Shown here: positions 17,563 through 26,050 of the stretch, piece after piece
Layout of the letters: each line of letters begins with the position of its first letter
How positions within the stretch are numbered: the first letter of the stretch is position 1
Assembly: GCF_000194605.1 (NCBI RefSeq)
Contig: NC_015321.1
Coordinates: forward strand, 1,054,001 to 1,118,000
DNA length: 64,000 nt
Direction of reading: 5' to 3'
DNA from: Fluviicola taffensis DSM 16823
Lineage (GTDB): Bacteria > Bacteroidota > Bacteroidia > Flavobacteriales_D > Crocinitomicaceae
The notes under the pieces: generated by a model
Seen by the model: the letters and a program-made list of their open reading frames with translations, nothing else
Databases searched by the model: none
What the model was told of the DNA's origin: nothing
Position numbers and translations under genes: made by a program

Positions 17563-18411
17563 TTATATTACAACCGTATAAGTATGTCCGTTGATTTCAA
17601 TGGTAAAAGTTCCATCGCAAGCTCCAGTTCCATAATCAATTGTTCGGGTTGTTCTACCTGTTGGGGTAATTTCCAACGTTCCTTTTGTGATGTATGGACA
17701 TCCAACTTTCACATGTAATGCGTTTATCACATTTGCTGTATAGCCGTCGCCATTCACTACTTGCGCAGTTGCTGTTCCTGTAATATCATACTCATCATCC
17801 CAGTAATTCAACAAAGTAGTATAACCATTGGTAAATGTTCTAATTCGATCTGACGTATATGTAGCAATTTCTCCAGTCGATAAAGTCACAACTCCATCAA
17901 TATCTACTTTGTAATAAGGCTGTCCCAATGAGTTCGGCCCCATATTCTCAATCGTCATCACTCCTTCTACTTTATGATCATTCACATAGTAATTAACAGG
18001 AGTATAGTTGATAATTGTTCCTTGATTGTAATAAGATCCGTTGTAAGAAATAATTAGCTTTCCACGACGTTGTTTTTGATCCTGACAAGTACAGTTGCTT
18101 GTCCCCCAATCAATTGTTAATGTATCTTGCGTTCCAACAGTATCTAAAGTAAGAATCACATTGCAATTTGCTTTCTCTGTTTCGGTAAATGATTCATACT
18201 TTCCAACTCGAACAATTGGCTGACCAATTCCGTAGATCGTCAAATTACCTTTTACTGCTTGATCAGACATATTTGCCATTTCGCTAAAGGCATTCTCTAC
18301 AATGGCGTTTGTTTTTGGAGCAGAACTTTCATCATACTTCCATTTCTTTTTACAAGATGTTACTTGAAAAAGTGCTGCTAAGGCAAGGCCTAGAATTAAA
18401 AATCGTTTCAT
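17563..18411 (-). CDS. Putative lipoprotein, unknown
   Basis: 282 aa. The signal peptide ends VTSC with the lipidated Cys at residue 20, followed by KKKWKYDE. The mature region is beta-rich with evenly placed Cys residues (NCNVILTLDT, TSNCTCQDQ, VGCPYITKG, GACDGTFTIEING), and its last segment resembles a repeated strand pattern with GRTTRTIDYGTGACDG. No family recognised. It has its own leader of 240 bp upstream before the divergent transglutaminase-like gene, in which I see only the neighbour's -7-like box. Confidence 0.62.
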   Translation of the reverse strand: MKRFLILGLALAALFQVTSCKKKWKYDESSAPKTNAIVENAFSEMANMSDQAVKGNLTIYGIGQPIVRVGKYESFTETEKANCNVILTLDTVGTQDTLTIDWGTSNCTCQDQKQRRGKLIISYNGSYYNQGTIINYTPVNYYVNDHKVEGVMTIENMGPNSLGQPYYKVDIDGVVTLSTGEIATYTSDRIRTFTNGYTTLLNYWDDEYDITGTATAQVVNGDGYTANVINALHVKVGCPYITKGTLEITPTGRTTRTIDYGTGACDGTFTIEINGHTYTVVI

Positions 18412-18651
18412 TAGTTGTAGTTTTTGAATGACGAATATCGTTGATTACAAAGAACATACCAAGATATTTCGGGATGAATGAGTAAATATCACTTTTAACC
18501 GATTATTTGGAGAGAAGTTACACAACTTGTTAAAATTTCTCAAGTGAAAATCCGCTGATTTAGTGGAATTCCTTTGTTGTTCACATTTCAGTATTAATAG
18601 TTTCAACGCTTCTGCTCAAAATATGCATTTGCCTTCAGGTATCTTTGTTTC

Positions 18652-19527
18652 ATGGAAGATTTGAAATCTCTACAAGCGTTAATTGCCCTCATGGATGATC
18701 CAGATGAGCAAATTTATGCGCATGTGCGAGATCGGTTGTTAGAAATTGGACCTGATGCTGTTCAACTATTAGAATCTTCTTGGGAAGAAAAAGATTATGG
18801 GCTGCTTTTTCAATCCCGCATTGAAGTTTTGATTCACGAGATTCAATTCGAAGAATGCAAGCGCCAATTAAGTTCATGGTACAGCAGTTCTTCCAAAGAT
18901 TTGTTGAAAGGAACCATTATCATCGCCAAGCATCAATATCCTGGTTTGGATGAAAAAGCCATCTATACCTTCATTGAACGAATCCGCAGAGATTGTTGGT
19001 TAGAGCTAAATCACAACATGACTGCCTTCGAATCAATTCGCATCATTAACAAAGTACTTTTCGGACAATACGGATTTTCAGGAAATTCGAAGAATTACAA
19101 TTCTCCACTCAATTCCTTCATCAATACCGTTATTGAAACGAAGAAAGGAAATCCTCTGAGTTTGAGTATTCTCTACAGTGTAATTGCTCAAGAACTCAAA
19201 TTGCCGATTTACGGAGTAAATCTTCCAAACCACTTTATCCTCGCATACATGGATAATAACGGTGTGAATCAATTTATCTCGAATGGAAATGAATACGGGG
19301 TTTTGTTCTACATCAATGCCTTCTCAAAGGGAAGTATGTTGCAAAAAGACGACATCGTGCAATTTTTATCGAGTATTCAAGTTGCGCCACAAGCAAGCCA
19401 CTTTCAACCGTGTTCCAACTCAGATATTATCCGCAGAATGATTACAAATTTAATTGCTTCCTTCCAACAGGTTGGGAATTTGGAAAAAGTGAATGAGTTG
19501 ATGGAACTGAGAGGTTTGCTGGATTAA
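18652..19527 (+). CDS. Transglutaminase-like protein (SirB1 type)
   Basis: 291 aa. The C-terminal half carries the Transglut_core2/SirB1 pattern: LINHNMTAFE-like ELNHNMTAFESIRIINKVLF, FGQYGFSGN, KKGNPLSLSILYSVIAQEL and LPIYGVNLPNHFILAY, which contains the family His. The N-terminal 90 residues are helical and acidic and look HEAT-like. The usual protease Cys of active transglutaminases is not obvious, so catalytic activity is uncertain. A TATCTTTG box at 18640-18647 ends only 4 bp before the ATG, which would give an almost leaderless mRNA. Cellular role unknown. Confidence 0.75.
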   Translation: MEDLKSLQALIALMDDPDEQIYAHVRDRLLEIGPDAVQLLESSWEEKDYGLLFQSRIEVLIHEIQFEECKRQLSSWYSSSSKDLLKGTIIIAKHQYPGLDEKAIYTFIERIRRDCWLELNHNMTAFESIRIINKVLFGQYGFSGNSKNYNSPLNSFINTVIETKKGNPLSLSILYSVIAQELKLPIYGVNLPNHFILAYMDNNGVNQFISNGNEYGVLFYINAFSKGSMLQKDDIVQFLSSIQVAPQASHFQPCSNSDIIRRMITNLIASFQQVGNLEKVNELMELRGLLD

Positions 19528-19739
19528 TTGAAAATTGAAACCCTGATCGTTATCCGGAAATGATTGAAAAGTCGAAAAATCTGAGGATATTGTTACTATA
19601 ACATTTGATTTATTTGCACCAAATTCTAATTCAAAAGACATTCTTCACCTAATTTTGAATTCCTCTTTATTTCGTATATTGAACTGCTTAAAATCAGCAT
19701 CTAACTGAAATTATTCCTTTGACAAAAAATAGAATTACC

Positions 19740-21809
19740 ATGAAATATCCATTAATCCTCATGACACTTATCGGAATCAATCAAATCTCTCAAGCCCAAG
19801 AAGACAAATTCCAATGGCTAGAAGAAGTTGCCAGTGAAAAATCTTTGCAATTTGTACATGCTCAAAATAAAGCGACGCTTGAAAAACTGAGTCAAGAAAA
19901 AGACTATCAATCCATTTACGACAAAAGTTTAGAGATTTCCAATTCTTCCAACAAGATTGTTTATCCTGGTATCCGAGGAAAGTACGTCTATAATTTCTGG
20001 AAAGATAAAGACCATGAAAGGGGTATTTTGAGGAGATGTCTTTTAACCGATTATACCAATGGAAAAACGAATTGGGAAACACTTTTAGATATCGATGAAT
20101 TATCGAAAAAAGATAATATCAAATGGGTTTACAAAGGCTCAAGTGGTTTACGTCCTTCCTATAACCGTTTGTTGATTCAACTTTCAAATGGCGGTAGTGA
20201 TGCGGTATTTATCAAAGAATTTGATGTAGAGAAAAAACAATTTTTAGAAAACGGATTTCAAATAGATGAAGCAAAAGGTTCAGCTGGGTACATCGACGAA
20301 AATACGTTAATCGTTTCAACCGATTTTGGCGAAGGAACAATGACTACTTCTGGTTATCCGAACCAAGTGAAAATTTGGAAACGAGGCACCTCATTAAAAG
20401 ATGCACAATTAATTTATGAAGGTCAGCAAACAGATGTTGGTACTTGGGGAGGAACAATGGAAGATGGAATGAAAACCTACGTTTCCATTTCCAGAGCTTC
20501 AAGTTTTTTTACTACTCAAAAATTAATCTGGATCGATAACAAAATTGTCACATTAGACATTCCTGAAGATTGCACCATCAATGGTCTTTTGAATGATGAA
20601 TTGGTGATTCAATTAAAATCTGATTGGACAATAGATTCAAAAACATACAAAAACGGTGTGTTGCTAAGTCTCAATTTCACGCAATTACTCAATGGCAAAA
20701 AAACGATTCAAGTAATAGTTCAACCTGATGAATTTTCGAGTATTTCAGAAGTGTCTGCAACTAAAAACAAACTGCTTGTGAACATGCTGAGTAATGTAAC
20801 AAGTCAATTGTATATTTACTCTTTCACGAATGGAAAGTGGACTAATCAACAAGTAAAAGCGCCTGATTTTGGAACTATTTCACTGATCAGTACTGATGAA
20901 TTTTCCGATCAATATTTTTTTCAGTACGAAAACTTCATTACTCCAACAACTCTCTATGCAGCAGACGCAGAAAAAAACACCTTTGAAGCCAATAAGTCAC
21001 TGCCGTCCTATTTTGATGCAAACAAATATGAAGTAAAGCAGTTCAAAGCGAAATCAAAAGATGGCACACTCGTTCCATATTTCATGATAGCTGCTAAAAA
21101 TGTGAAAAATGACGGAACCAATCCTACACTGATTGTAGCTTACGGAGGATATGAAGTTTCCTATCAACCATTTTATATGTCCACGTATGGGAACGCTTGG
21201 CTAGACAAAGGTGGAGTATTTGTATTAGCTAATATTCGTGGCGGTGGTGAATTTGGACCAAAATGGCACCAAGATGGAATGAAAGAAAAACGTCAAAACG
21301 TATTTGATGATTTATATGCAGTTTCAGAAGACCTAATTGCTCAGAAAGTGACTTCGCCCAAACATTTAGGAATCATGGGTGGAAGTAACGGCGGTTTGTT
21401 AGTTGGAGTAGCATTTACACAACGACCAGATTTATACAATGCGGTGGTTTGTCAGGTTCCCTTGCTTGATATGCAGCGTTTCAACAAATTATTAGCTGGT
21501 GCAAGCTGGATGGGCGAATATGGAAATCCCGATATTCCAGAAGAATGGGAATACATTCAAAAGTATTCTCCGTACCAAAACCTGAAAGAAGGAATGAACT
21601 ATCCAGAAGTGTTTTTTACGACTTCCACACGCGATGACCGTGTTCATCCAGGTCACGCACGTAAAATGGTTGCCAAAATGAACGACATGGGCTACAAAAC
21701 CTATTATTACGAAAATATGGAGGGCGGACACGCTGGTTCTTCTACCAATGAGCAAAGCGCAAAGGCTAGTGCGATGATGTTTTCTTATTTGTTGATGAAG
21801 TTGAGGTAA
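19740..21809 (+). CDS. Secreted prolyl oligopeptidase (S9 family)
   Basis: 689 aa. A signal peptide (MKYPLILMTLIGINQISQAQ) precedes a beta-propeller region (about 40-430) and an alpha/beta-hydrolase domain. The nucleophile is Ser549 in GIMGGSNGGLL. The catalytic Asp is in TRDDRVHPGHARKM and the His in EGGHAGSS. These are the S9A signatures; such enzymes cut short proline-containing peptides in the periplasm. ATG 19740 is preferred over TTG 19719 because it starts the signal peptide directly. The MORN-protein gene follows after a short gap. Confidence 0.9.
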   Translation: MKYPLILMTLIGINQISQAQEDKFQWLEEVASEKSLQFVHAQNKATLEKLSQEKDYQSIYDKSLEISNSSNKIVYPGIRGKYVYNFWKDKDHERGILRRCLLTDYTNGKTNWETLLDIDELSKKDNIKWVYKGSSGLRPSYNRLLIQLSNGGSDAVFIKEFDVEKKQFLENGFQIDEAKGSAGYIDENTLIVSTDFGEGTMTTSGYPNQVKIWKRGTSLKDAQLIYEGQQTDVGTWGGTMEDGMKTYVSISRASSFFTTQKLIWIDNKIVTLDIPEDCTINGLLNDELVIQLKSDWTIDSKTYKNGVLLSLNFTQLLNGKKTIQVIVQPDEFSSISEVSATKNKLLVNMLSNVTSQLYIYSFTNGKWTNQQVKAPDFGTISLISTDEFSDQYFFQYENFITPTTLYAADAEKNTFEANKSLPSYFDANKYEVKQFKAKSKDGTLVPYFMIAAKNVKNDGTNPTLIVAYGGYEVSYQPFYMSTYGNAWLDKGGVFVLANIRGGGEFGPKWHQDGMKEKRQNVFDDLYAVSEDLIAQKVTSPKHLGIMGGSNGGLLVGVAFTQRPDLYNAVVCQVPLLDMQRFNKLLAGASWMGEYGNPDIPEEWEYIQKYSPYQNLKEGMNYPEVFFTTSTRDDRVHPGHARKMVAKMNDMGYKTYYYENMEGGHAGSSTNEQSAKASAMMFSYLLMKLR

Positions 21810-21846
21810 TAGAAAGTCCAAATTGAAAGAATTAATCGTGTCCAAA

Positions 21847-22503
21847 ATGAAAAATTTGATAATCGCATTGCTCCTCTTTACCACAAGTTGTAGCTCTAAA
21901 AATAATTGGGAATGTACGGAAGGAGATTGTGAAAACGGAGAAGGAACAAGAAGTTGGAAAGACAATGGTTTAGAAAAGGGACATTGGATCAATGGCGAAC
22001 TCAACGGAAAAGGTTATCAATTTTTTGGAACAACTTCAAATTTTTCTGGAGATACTTATACAGGCAATTTTAAAGACGATGAGTATTCAGGATTTGGAAC
22101 GTATTATGATAAAAGTGAAGATTCAAAGTATGTTGGCAATTGGAAAAATGGGAAGCCAGACGGAAAAGGAATTGGAAAATGGGGAGAAAATTCAAAATAT
22201 CCAGGTCGTTACTATGACGGTGAATACAAAAACGGTTTAATGCATGGTCACGGAACAAAGTTCTGGGGCATTGCTGAAGAAGATAAATTCACCAATAACA
22301 AATACGTTGGTGAATGGAAACATGATGAAATGGATGGATTTGGTAAGTACGAATGGGCAGATGGAAGCTATTATGAAGGTCCTTGGAAAAATGGAAACCA
22401 AAATGGCTATGGAATATACGTATTCAAAAACGGAGAAGTTTTTAAAGGATATTGGGACGATGGATACTGTGAAGCACTTTCAAAAAAAATGGGATTAGAA
22501 TAA
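21847..22503 (+). CDS. MORN-repeat lipoprotein
   Basis: 218 aa. A lipoprotein signal (LLLFTTSC) is followed by about six MORN-like units of 20-25 residues, e.g. YTGNFKDDEYSGFGTYYD, YVGNWKNGKPDGKGIGKW, YVGEWKHDEMDGFGKYEW and YYEGPWKNGNQNGYGIYVF. MORN repeats form elongated beta sheets that bind lipids or proteins. It lies 37 bp after the peptidase and may be cotranscribed. The ATG at 21847 is chosen over the TTG at 21823 because it starts the lipoprotein signal. Confidence 0.8.
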   Translation: MKNLIIALLLFTTSCSSKNNWECTEGDCENGEGTRSWKDNGLEKGHWINGELNGKGYQFFGTTSNFSGDTYTGNFKDDEYSGFGTYYDKSEDSKYVGNWKNGKPDGKGIGKWGENSKYPGRYYDGEYKNGLMHGHGTKFWGIAEEDKFTNNKYVGEWKHDEMDGFGKYEWADGSYYEGPWKNGNQNGYGIYVFKNGEVFKGYWDDGYCEALSKKMGLE

Positions 22504-22545
22504 GACTTTATCTATCATCAAATCACAGGAAGGAAAAATATCTTA

Positions 22546-23019
22546 ATGAAACTCTCTCTAATTATCATAAAAAAATACGAATTGAACCAAACTCGGTTAT
22601 TGTTTATACAAAAACTACGAAGTAAAACTCGCGAACCTTATTTTGATAATAAAAACACAAGAAGACTAGACATTGAAGATGAAGAAGGAACAATTTATGC
22701 CGATGAATATGACAATATGATTTCATTGAGAAACCAAGTAATAAATAAGCATTGGATTCTTTTTAAAACTTTGATTCTTTTTGGAAAAAGAAAAAAAAAT
22801 TATTTCTGGACTATTTCATATCCAGGACATTATGCAACAGTTCTTGCTATTCTTTCAATCTTTGGTTTTTTTGCAGGTTTGTATTTCTTTTTAACGGAGA
22901 ATGAATACAAAATATTAATCATGAGTATTGGAATGTACATTTTAACGATCTATATGTCTAAAGATGATTATAAAAGTCATCACCATTTAATCAAGGAATG
23001 TAATTGTATTGAGGAATAA
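22546..23019 (+). CDS. Hypothetical protein with two membrane segments
   Basis: 157 aa. A basic N-terminal soluble part (RLLFIQKLRSKTREPYF) is followed by two transmembrane helices at about residues 97-115 and 122-139, then a cytoplasmic tail with KSHHHLIKECNC. The N-terminus predicts no cleavable signal. No family is recognised. It is 42 bp after the MORN gene on the same strand. Confidence 0.5.
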   Translation: MKLSLIIIKKYELNQTRLLFIQKLRSKTREPYFDNKNTRRLDIEDEEGTIYADEYDNMISLRNQVINKHWILFKTLILFGKRKKNYFWTISYPGHYATVLAILSIFGFFAGLYFFLTENEYKILIMSIGMYILTIYMSKDDYKSHHHLIKECNCIEE

Positions 23020-23138
23020 ACTGTCAGATCTTATTTTCACCCTCTAATCAATCCAAAACATTAACACTTTATGGCAATTACAGTGTAATTTCAAAGAATA
23101 ATAAACAGTATCTTGAGAATTCATCAATACCAGAAATT

Positions 23139-23528
23139 ATGAATTGGAGGCAATTAAGAAATCATTTTAAAGGGAAAGTATTTCTTATCGGCTTGAATTT
23201 TATAGATCAAGAAGGGGAAATAATCGAACAATACCAAACGCATGGTACGGTTGCGAAATTAACCGTTGATGGATTCTTCAAGATACGAAGAGAAGATAAT
23301 AGCATTTTTACAATTACTTACGACAAAGACACCATCAAAGCGGCGAAAGAAGGAGAATATCGCGAGAAAACAACTGGGGAAATCATCAAAAGTCCTGATT
23401 TTATAATGACTTGGGAAGTGAAAACTACTCGGAATGTTGATTTAGAGGATATAAAAAAACGTGGGTATAAACCTACTTTTGAGTATGCTGATTCAACACA
23501 TGCACATCAGCAAGATGAGGAAGAATGA
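23139..23528 (+). CDS. Hypothetical protein
   Basis: 129 aa, soluble and charged, no signal peptide. The pattern KVFLIGLNFIDQEGEIIEQYQTHG followed by VDGFFKIRREDNSIFTI suggests a small beta-barrel of repeated strands, and the C-terminal half is hydrophilic, ending in an acidic DEEE. No family recognised. It lies 12 bp before an AraC regulator gene and may share its transcript. Confidence 0.5.
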   Translation: MNWRQLRNHFKGKVFLIGLNFIDQEGEIIEQYQTHGTVAKLTVDGFFKIRREDNSIFTITYDKDTIKAAKEGEYREKTTGEIIKSPDFIMTWEVKTTRNVDLEDIKKRGYKPTFEYADSTHAHQQDEEE

Positions 23529-23540
23529 AACGGGAGAACA

Positions 23541-24296
23541 ATGGATAAAAACTTCGGCTTCAAATTGAGCAAACCAGATAAGTTGCTTGTTGACTTTGTG
23601 GAGAGTTTTTGGTTCTTGGAGAACCTAACAGATAGCGACAAGGAAGTGATTGTTTTGCCTGATGGAAGAATTGACCTTTTTTTCTCGCTATCGACAACGG
23701 AACCCTTTCACGTGACGCTTTCAGGAATTGAAACCCACGCCGACAGAGCAATCATGGCGCCAAGGACACTAATGTTTGCCATCAGTTTCAAATTGCTTGC
23801 AATCGAATATATTATCGATCAGCCTGTTTCTGATCTATTGAACTACGCGAAGCACTTACCCGCTGGCTTTTGGGATTTTGATGCTAGCGATTTAAAAGAC
23901 TTTGACCTCTTCTGTAAAAAGGCTTCTCACAAAATCCAATCCCTCCTACCCCAAGAAATTGACAACCGAAAGCAAAAATTGTTTGAGTTGATTTACGCTT
24001 CAAATGGGGCAATGACGGTAAAAGAACTTTCCGAAAAAGTATCCTGGAGCAGTCGCCAGATTAATCGTTATTTCAATCAGCAATTTGGAATTTCGCTGAA
24101 AGCGTATTGCAATATTCTTCGCTTTCGTGCGTCGTTTCATCATATCAAAGAAGGAAAGCTATTTCCTGAACAAAATTTTACAGACCAATCGCATTTCATC
24201 AAGGAAGTCAAAAAATTAGCAGGTGTTTTACCAAAAGAATTGAAGCAAAATCAAAACGACCGATTTATACAATTTTCAACCTTGAATCCGAAATAA
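23541..24296 (+). CDS. AraC-family transcriptional regulator
   Basis: 251 aa. The N-terminal 130 residues match the sensor domain common in Bacteroidota AraC proteins (VESFWFLENL, VLPDGRIDLFFSL, FAISFKLLAIEYI). The C-terminal 95 residues form the double helix-turn-helix: MTVKELSEKVSWSSRQINRYF, FGISLKAYCNILRFRASF and NFTDQSHFIKEVKKLAGVLP. It probably controls the monooxygenase and haemoglobin genes that follow 29 bp downstream, but no operator was recognised. The inducer is unknown. Confidence 0.85.
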   Translation: MDKNFGFKLSKPDKLLVDFVESFWFLENLTDSDKEVIVLPDGRIDLFFSLSTTEPFHVTLSGIETHADRAIMAPRTLMFAISFKLLAIEYIIDQPVSDLLNYAKHLPAGFWDFDASDLKDFDLFCKKASHKIQSLLPQEIDNRKQKLFELIYASNGAMTVKELSEKVSWSSRQINRYFNQQFGISLKAYCNILRFRASFHHIKEGKLFPEQNFTDQSHFIKEVKKLAGVLPKELKQNQNDRFIQFSTLNPK

Positions 24297-24325
24297 ATTT
24301 GTGTCATTAAACAATCGTTTTTGAC

Positions 24326-25486
24326 ATGAAATTAGAAAACAAAAAAATAGCCATTATCGGCGGTGGTCCTGGAGGACTAACATTAGCAAGACTTTTACAG
24401 CTTCAAGGCGCAAACGTACAAGTATATGAACGGGATTTGGATAAAAATGCCCGCGTACAGGGTTCACCTCTTGATTTACACGAGAAATCGGGTTTAGCAG
24501 CGCTCATTAAAGCAAATCTATTGGAAGAATTCAAGAACAACTTTCTTCCTGGAGCTGACAGACTGAAAGTAATGAATGAAGCAGGAGAAGTATTTTATAG
24601 CGACCACGACACCAAATTAGAGGAAAACTTTGGGCATGAGCATTTCCGTCCTGAAATAGACCGTGGTGCGTTAAGAAAGATCTTATTGGAATCATTACAG
24701 CTTGAAACCGTTGTTTGGAACAGCCATTTCATTTCCATGGAAAAACAAAATGAAGGTTGGGTAATCCATTTCAAAAATGGGGATGCTGTTTATGCTGATA
24801 TCGTGATTGGTGCAGATGGCGCAAACTCCAAAATCCGACCATACATCACAGACGTCAAGCCTTTCTATTCAGGAATTACCCTGTTGGAAGGAAACATTTA
24901 CGATGCTAAAAATTCGGCTTCTCAAATTTTCGAATTACTCAATGGAGGAAAGATAATGGCTTTTGGCAAAGAGAAAGATTTGCTAATGGGGCAAAGGGGG
25001 AATGGCGAAATCGGATTCTACGCCAGTTTCAAAGCGCCCGAAAACTGGGCAGCAAACAGCGGTCTGGATTTTTCAGATAAAGTTCAATTACTCGAATGGT
25101 TCAAAGAAGAATATCCAGAATGGAGCAATCATTGGTATGAACTGTTTGAAAGTACGGCAACTCCATTTGTACCAAGACCAATCTATTGCATCCCTTTCGA
25201 CCAAACTTGGGAAACCTCATCCAACCTGACAATAATCGGCGATGCAGCTCACGTAATGCCTCCTTTTGCTGGCGAAGGTGTAAACATGGCCATGTGGGAT
25301 GCATTGGAATTAAGTGAATGTTTGACTTCTGACAAATACACCGATTTAAAGGATGCCATTTCCTCTTACGAAAAAACTATGCGAAAAAGAGCAGCAATCA
25401 TAGCGTGTGAATCTCTTGAAAATGGGGAACGGATGCACAGCGAAACAGCATTGACAATCATGCTAGAGTTCTTCAACGGCCATTAA
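24326..25486 (+). CDS. FAD-dependent monooxygenase related to Tet(X)
   Basis: 386 aa group A flavin monooxygenase. It has the FAD motif GGGPGG at residues 12-17, an Arg after the ADP-binding fold (YERDLDKNARVQG), the IGADGANSKIR motif and the second FAD motif IGDAAHVMPPFAGEGVNMAM. Length and block order match Tet(X), the flavoenzyme that hydroxylates tetracyclines (388 aa). The segment corresponding to Tet(X) LHFGISF is IGFYASF here, so a His I recall as a drug contact is replaced. Tetracycline inactivation is therefore uncertain, and a different aromatic substrate is possible. A truncated haemoglobin gene follows. Confidence 0.8.
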   Translation: MKLENKKIAIIGGGPGGLTLARLLQLQGANVQVYERDLDKNARVQGSPLDLHEKSGLAALIKANLLEEFKNNFLPGADRLKVMNEAGEVFYSDHDTKLEENFGHEHFRPEIDRGALRKILLESLQLETVVWNSHFISMEKQNEGWVIHFKNGDAVYADIVIGADGANSKIRPYITDVKPFYSGITLLEGNIYDAKNSASQIFELLNGGKIMAFGKEKDLLMGQRGNGEIGFYASFKAPENWAANSGLDFSDKVQLLEWFKEEYPEWSNHWYELFESTATPFVPRPIYCIPFDQTWETSSNLTIIGDAAHVMPPFAGEGVNMAMWDALELSECLTSDKYTDLKDAISSYEKTMRKRAAIIACESLENGERMHSETALTIMLEFFNGH

Positions 25487-25536
25487 GTTAGAGTTGGAAT
25501 AATTTGTATATTCGGTATTTCCCCAAACAAAGCAAC

Positions 25537-26010
25537 GTGAAAAACATACCGACTCTATACGAATGGGCAGGTGACATCAAAACCTTCGAAAACTTGTTCG
25601 CCCAATTTTATGACAAAGTCCTGAAAGACGATTTATTGAGCGAAGTTTTCAAGAACATGTCGCCAGAACATGTGAAGCATGTTGCCAATTTTGTAGCTGA
25701 AGTTTTCGGAGGAGGGCAATTCTATACTCTTGAGAACAATGGAAGTCATTCTAAAATGATAGGTCAACACATTGGAAAAATGCTTTCGGAAGAAAAAAGA
25801 CAACGTTGGGTGCACCTTTTATTGCAAACCGCTGATGAGATCGGACTTAAAAGTGACCCAGAATTTCGTTCAGCTTTTGTGGGTTATATTGAATGGGGAA
25901 CCAGGCTTGCCGTCATCAATTCCCAACTGACCGAAAATCCGATGGACACGAATGAACCAATGCCAAAATGGGGCTGGGGAGAAACGGGTGGACCTTATGA
26001 TCCGGATTGA
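25537..26010 (+). CDS. Truncated haemoglobin, group II
   Basis: 157 aa from GTG 25537 (an alternative TTG at 25504 adds 11 residues). The family usually begins close to the LYEWAGD block, which favours the shorter form. The pattern FENLFAQFYDKVLKDDLL, the heme region MSPEHVKHVANFVAEVFGG, GSHSKMIGQHIGKML and RWVHLLLQTADEIG (Trp in G8 of group II) and the EWGTRLAVINSQ tail are typical of trHbO. Such proteins bind O2 and NO and protect against nitrosative stress. It lies 50 bp after the monooxygenase and is likely cotranscribed. Confidence 0.85.
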   Translation: MKNIPTLYEWAGDIKTFENLFAQFYDKVLKDDLLSEVFKNMSPEHVKHVANFVAEVFGGGQFYTLENNGSHSKMIGQHIGKMLSEEKRQRWVHLLLQTADEIGLKSDPEFRSAFVGYIEWGTRLAVINSQLTENPMDTNEPMPKWGWGETGGPYDPD

Positions 26011-26042
26011 AAAGCACTTGGACTGCGCTCAGTGCCTTTTTC
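26010..26042. terminator. Terminator between trHb and dnaE
   Basis: AAAAGCACT (26010-26018) pairs with AGTGCCTTTT (26031-26040) with one bulged C and a 12-nt loop. It lies between the convergent haemoglobin and dnaE genes. Confidence 0.6.
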
Positions 26043-26050
26043 AATTTATA

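Noticed and set aside
18530-18570. Possible eighth tandem-repeat operator upstream of 18652
   Set aside because: TTACACAAC followed 21 bp later by CTCAAGTGA does not keep the CAAG core in register, and the distance to the -7 box is wrong.
19719-19739. TTG-initiated longer forms of several genes (79, 11225, 19719, 21823, 54012, 62617)
   Set aside because: In four cases (79, 11225, 54012, 62617) the TTG is part of the TAnnTTTG promoter box; in the other two an ATG starts the signal peptide a few codons later.
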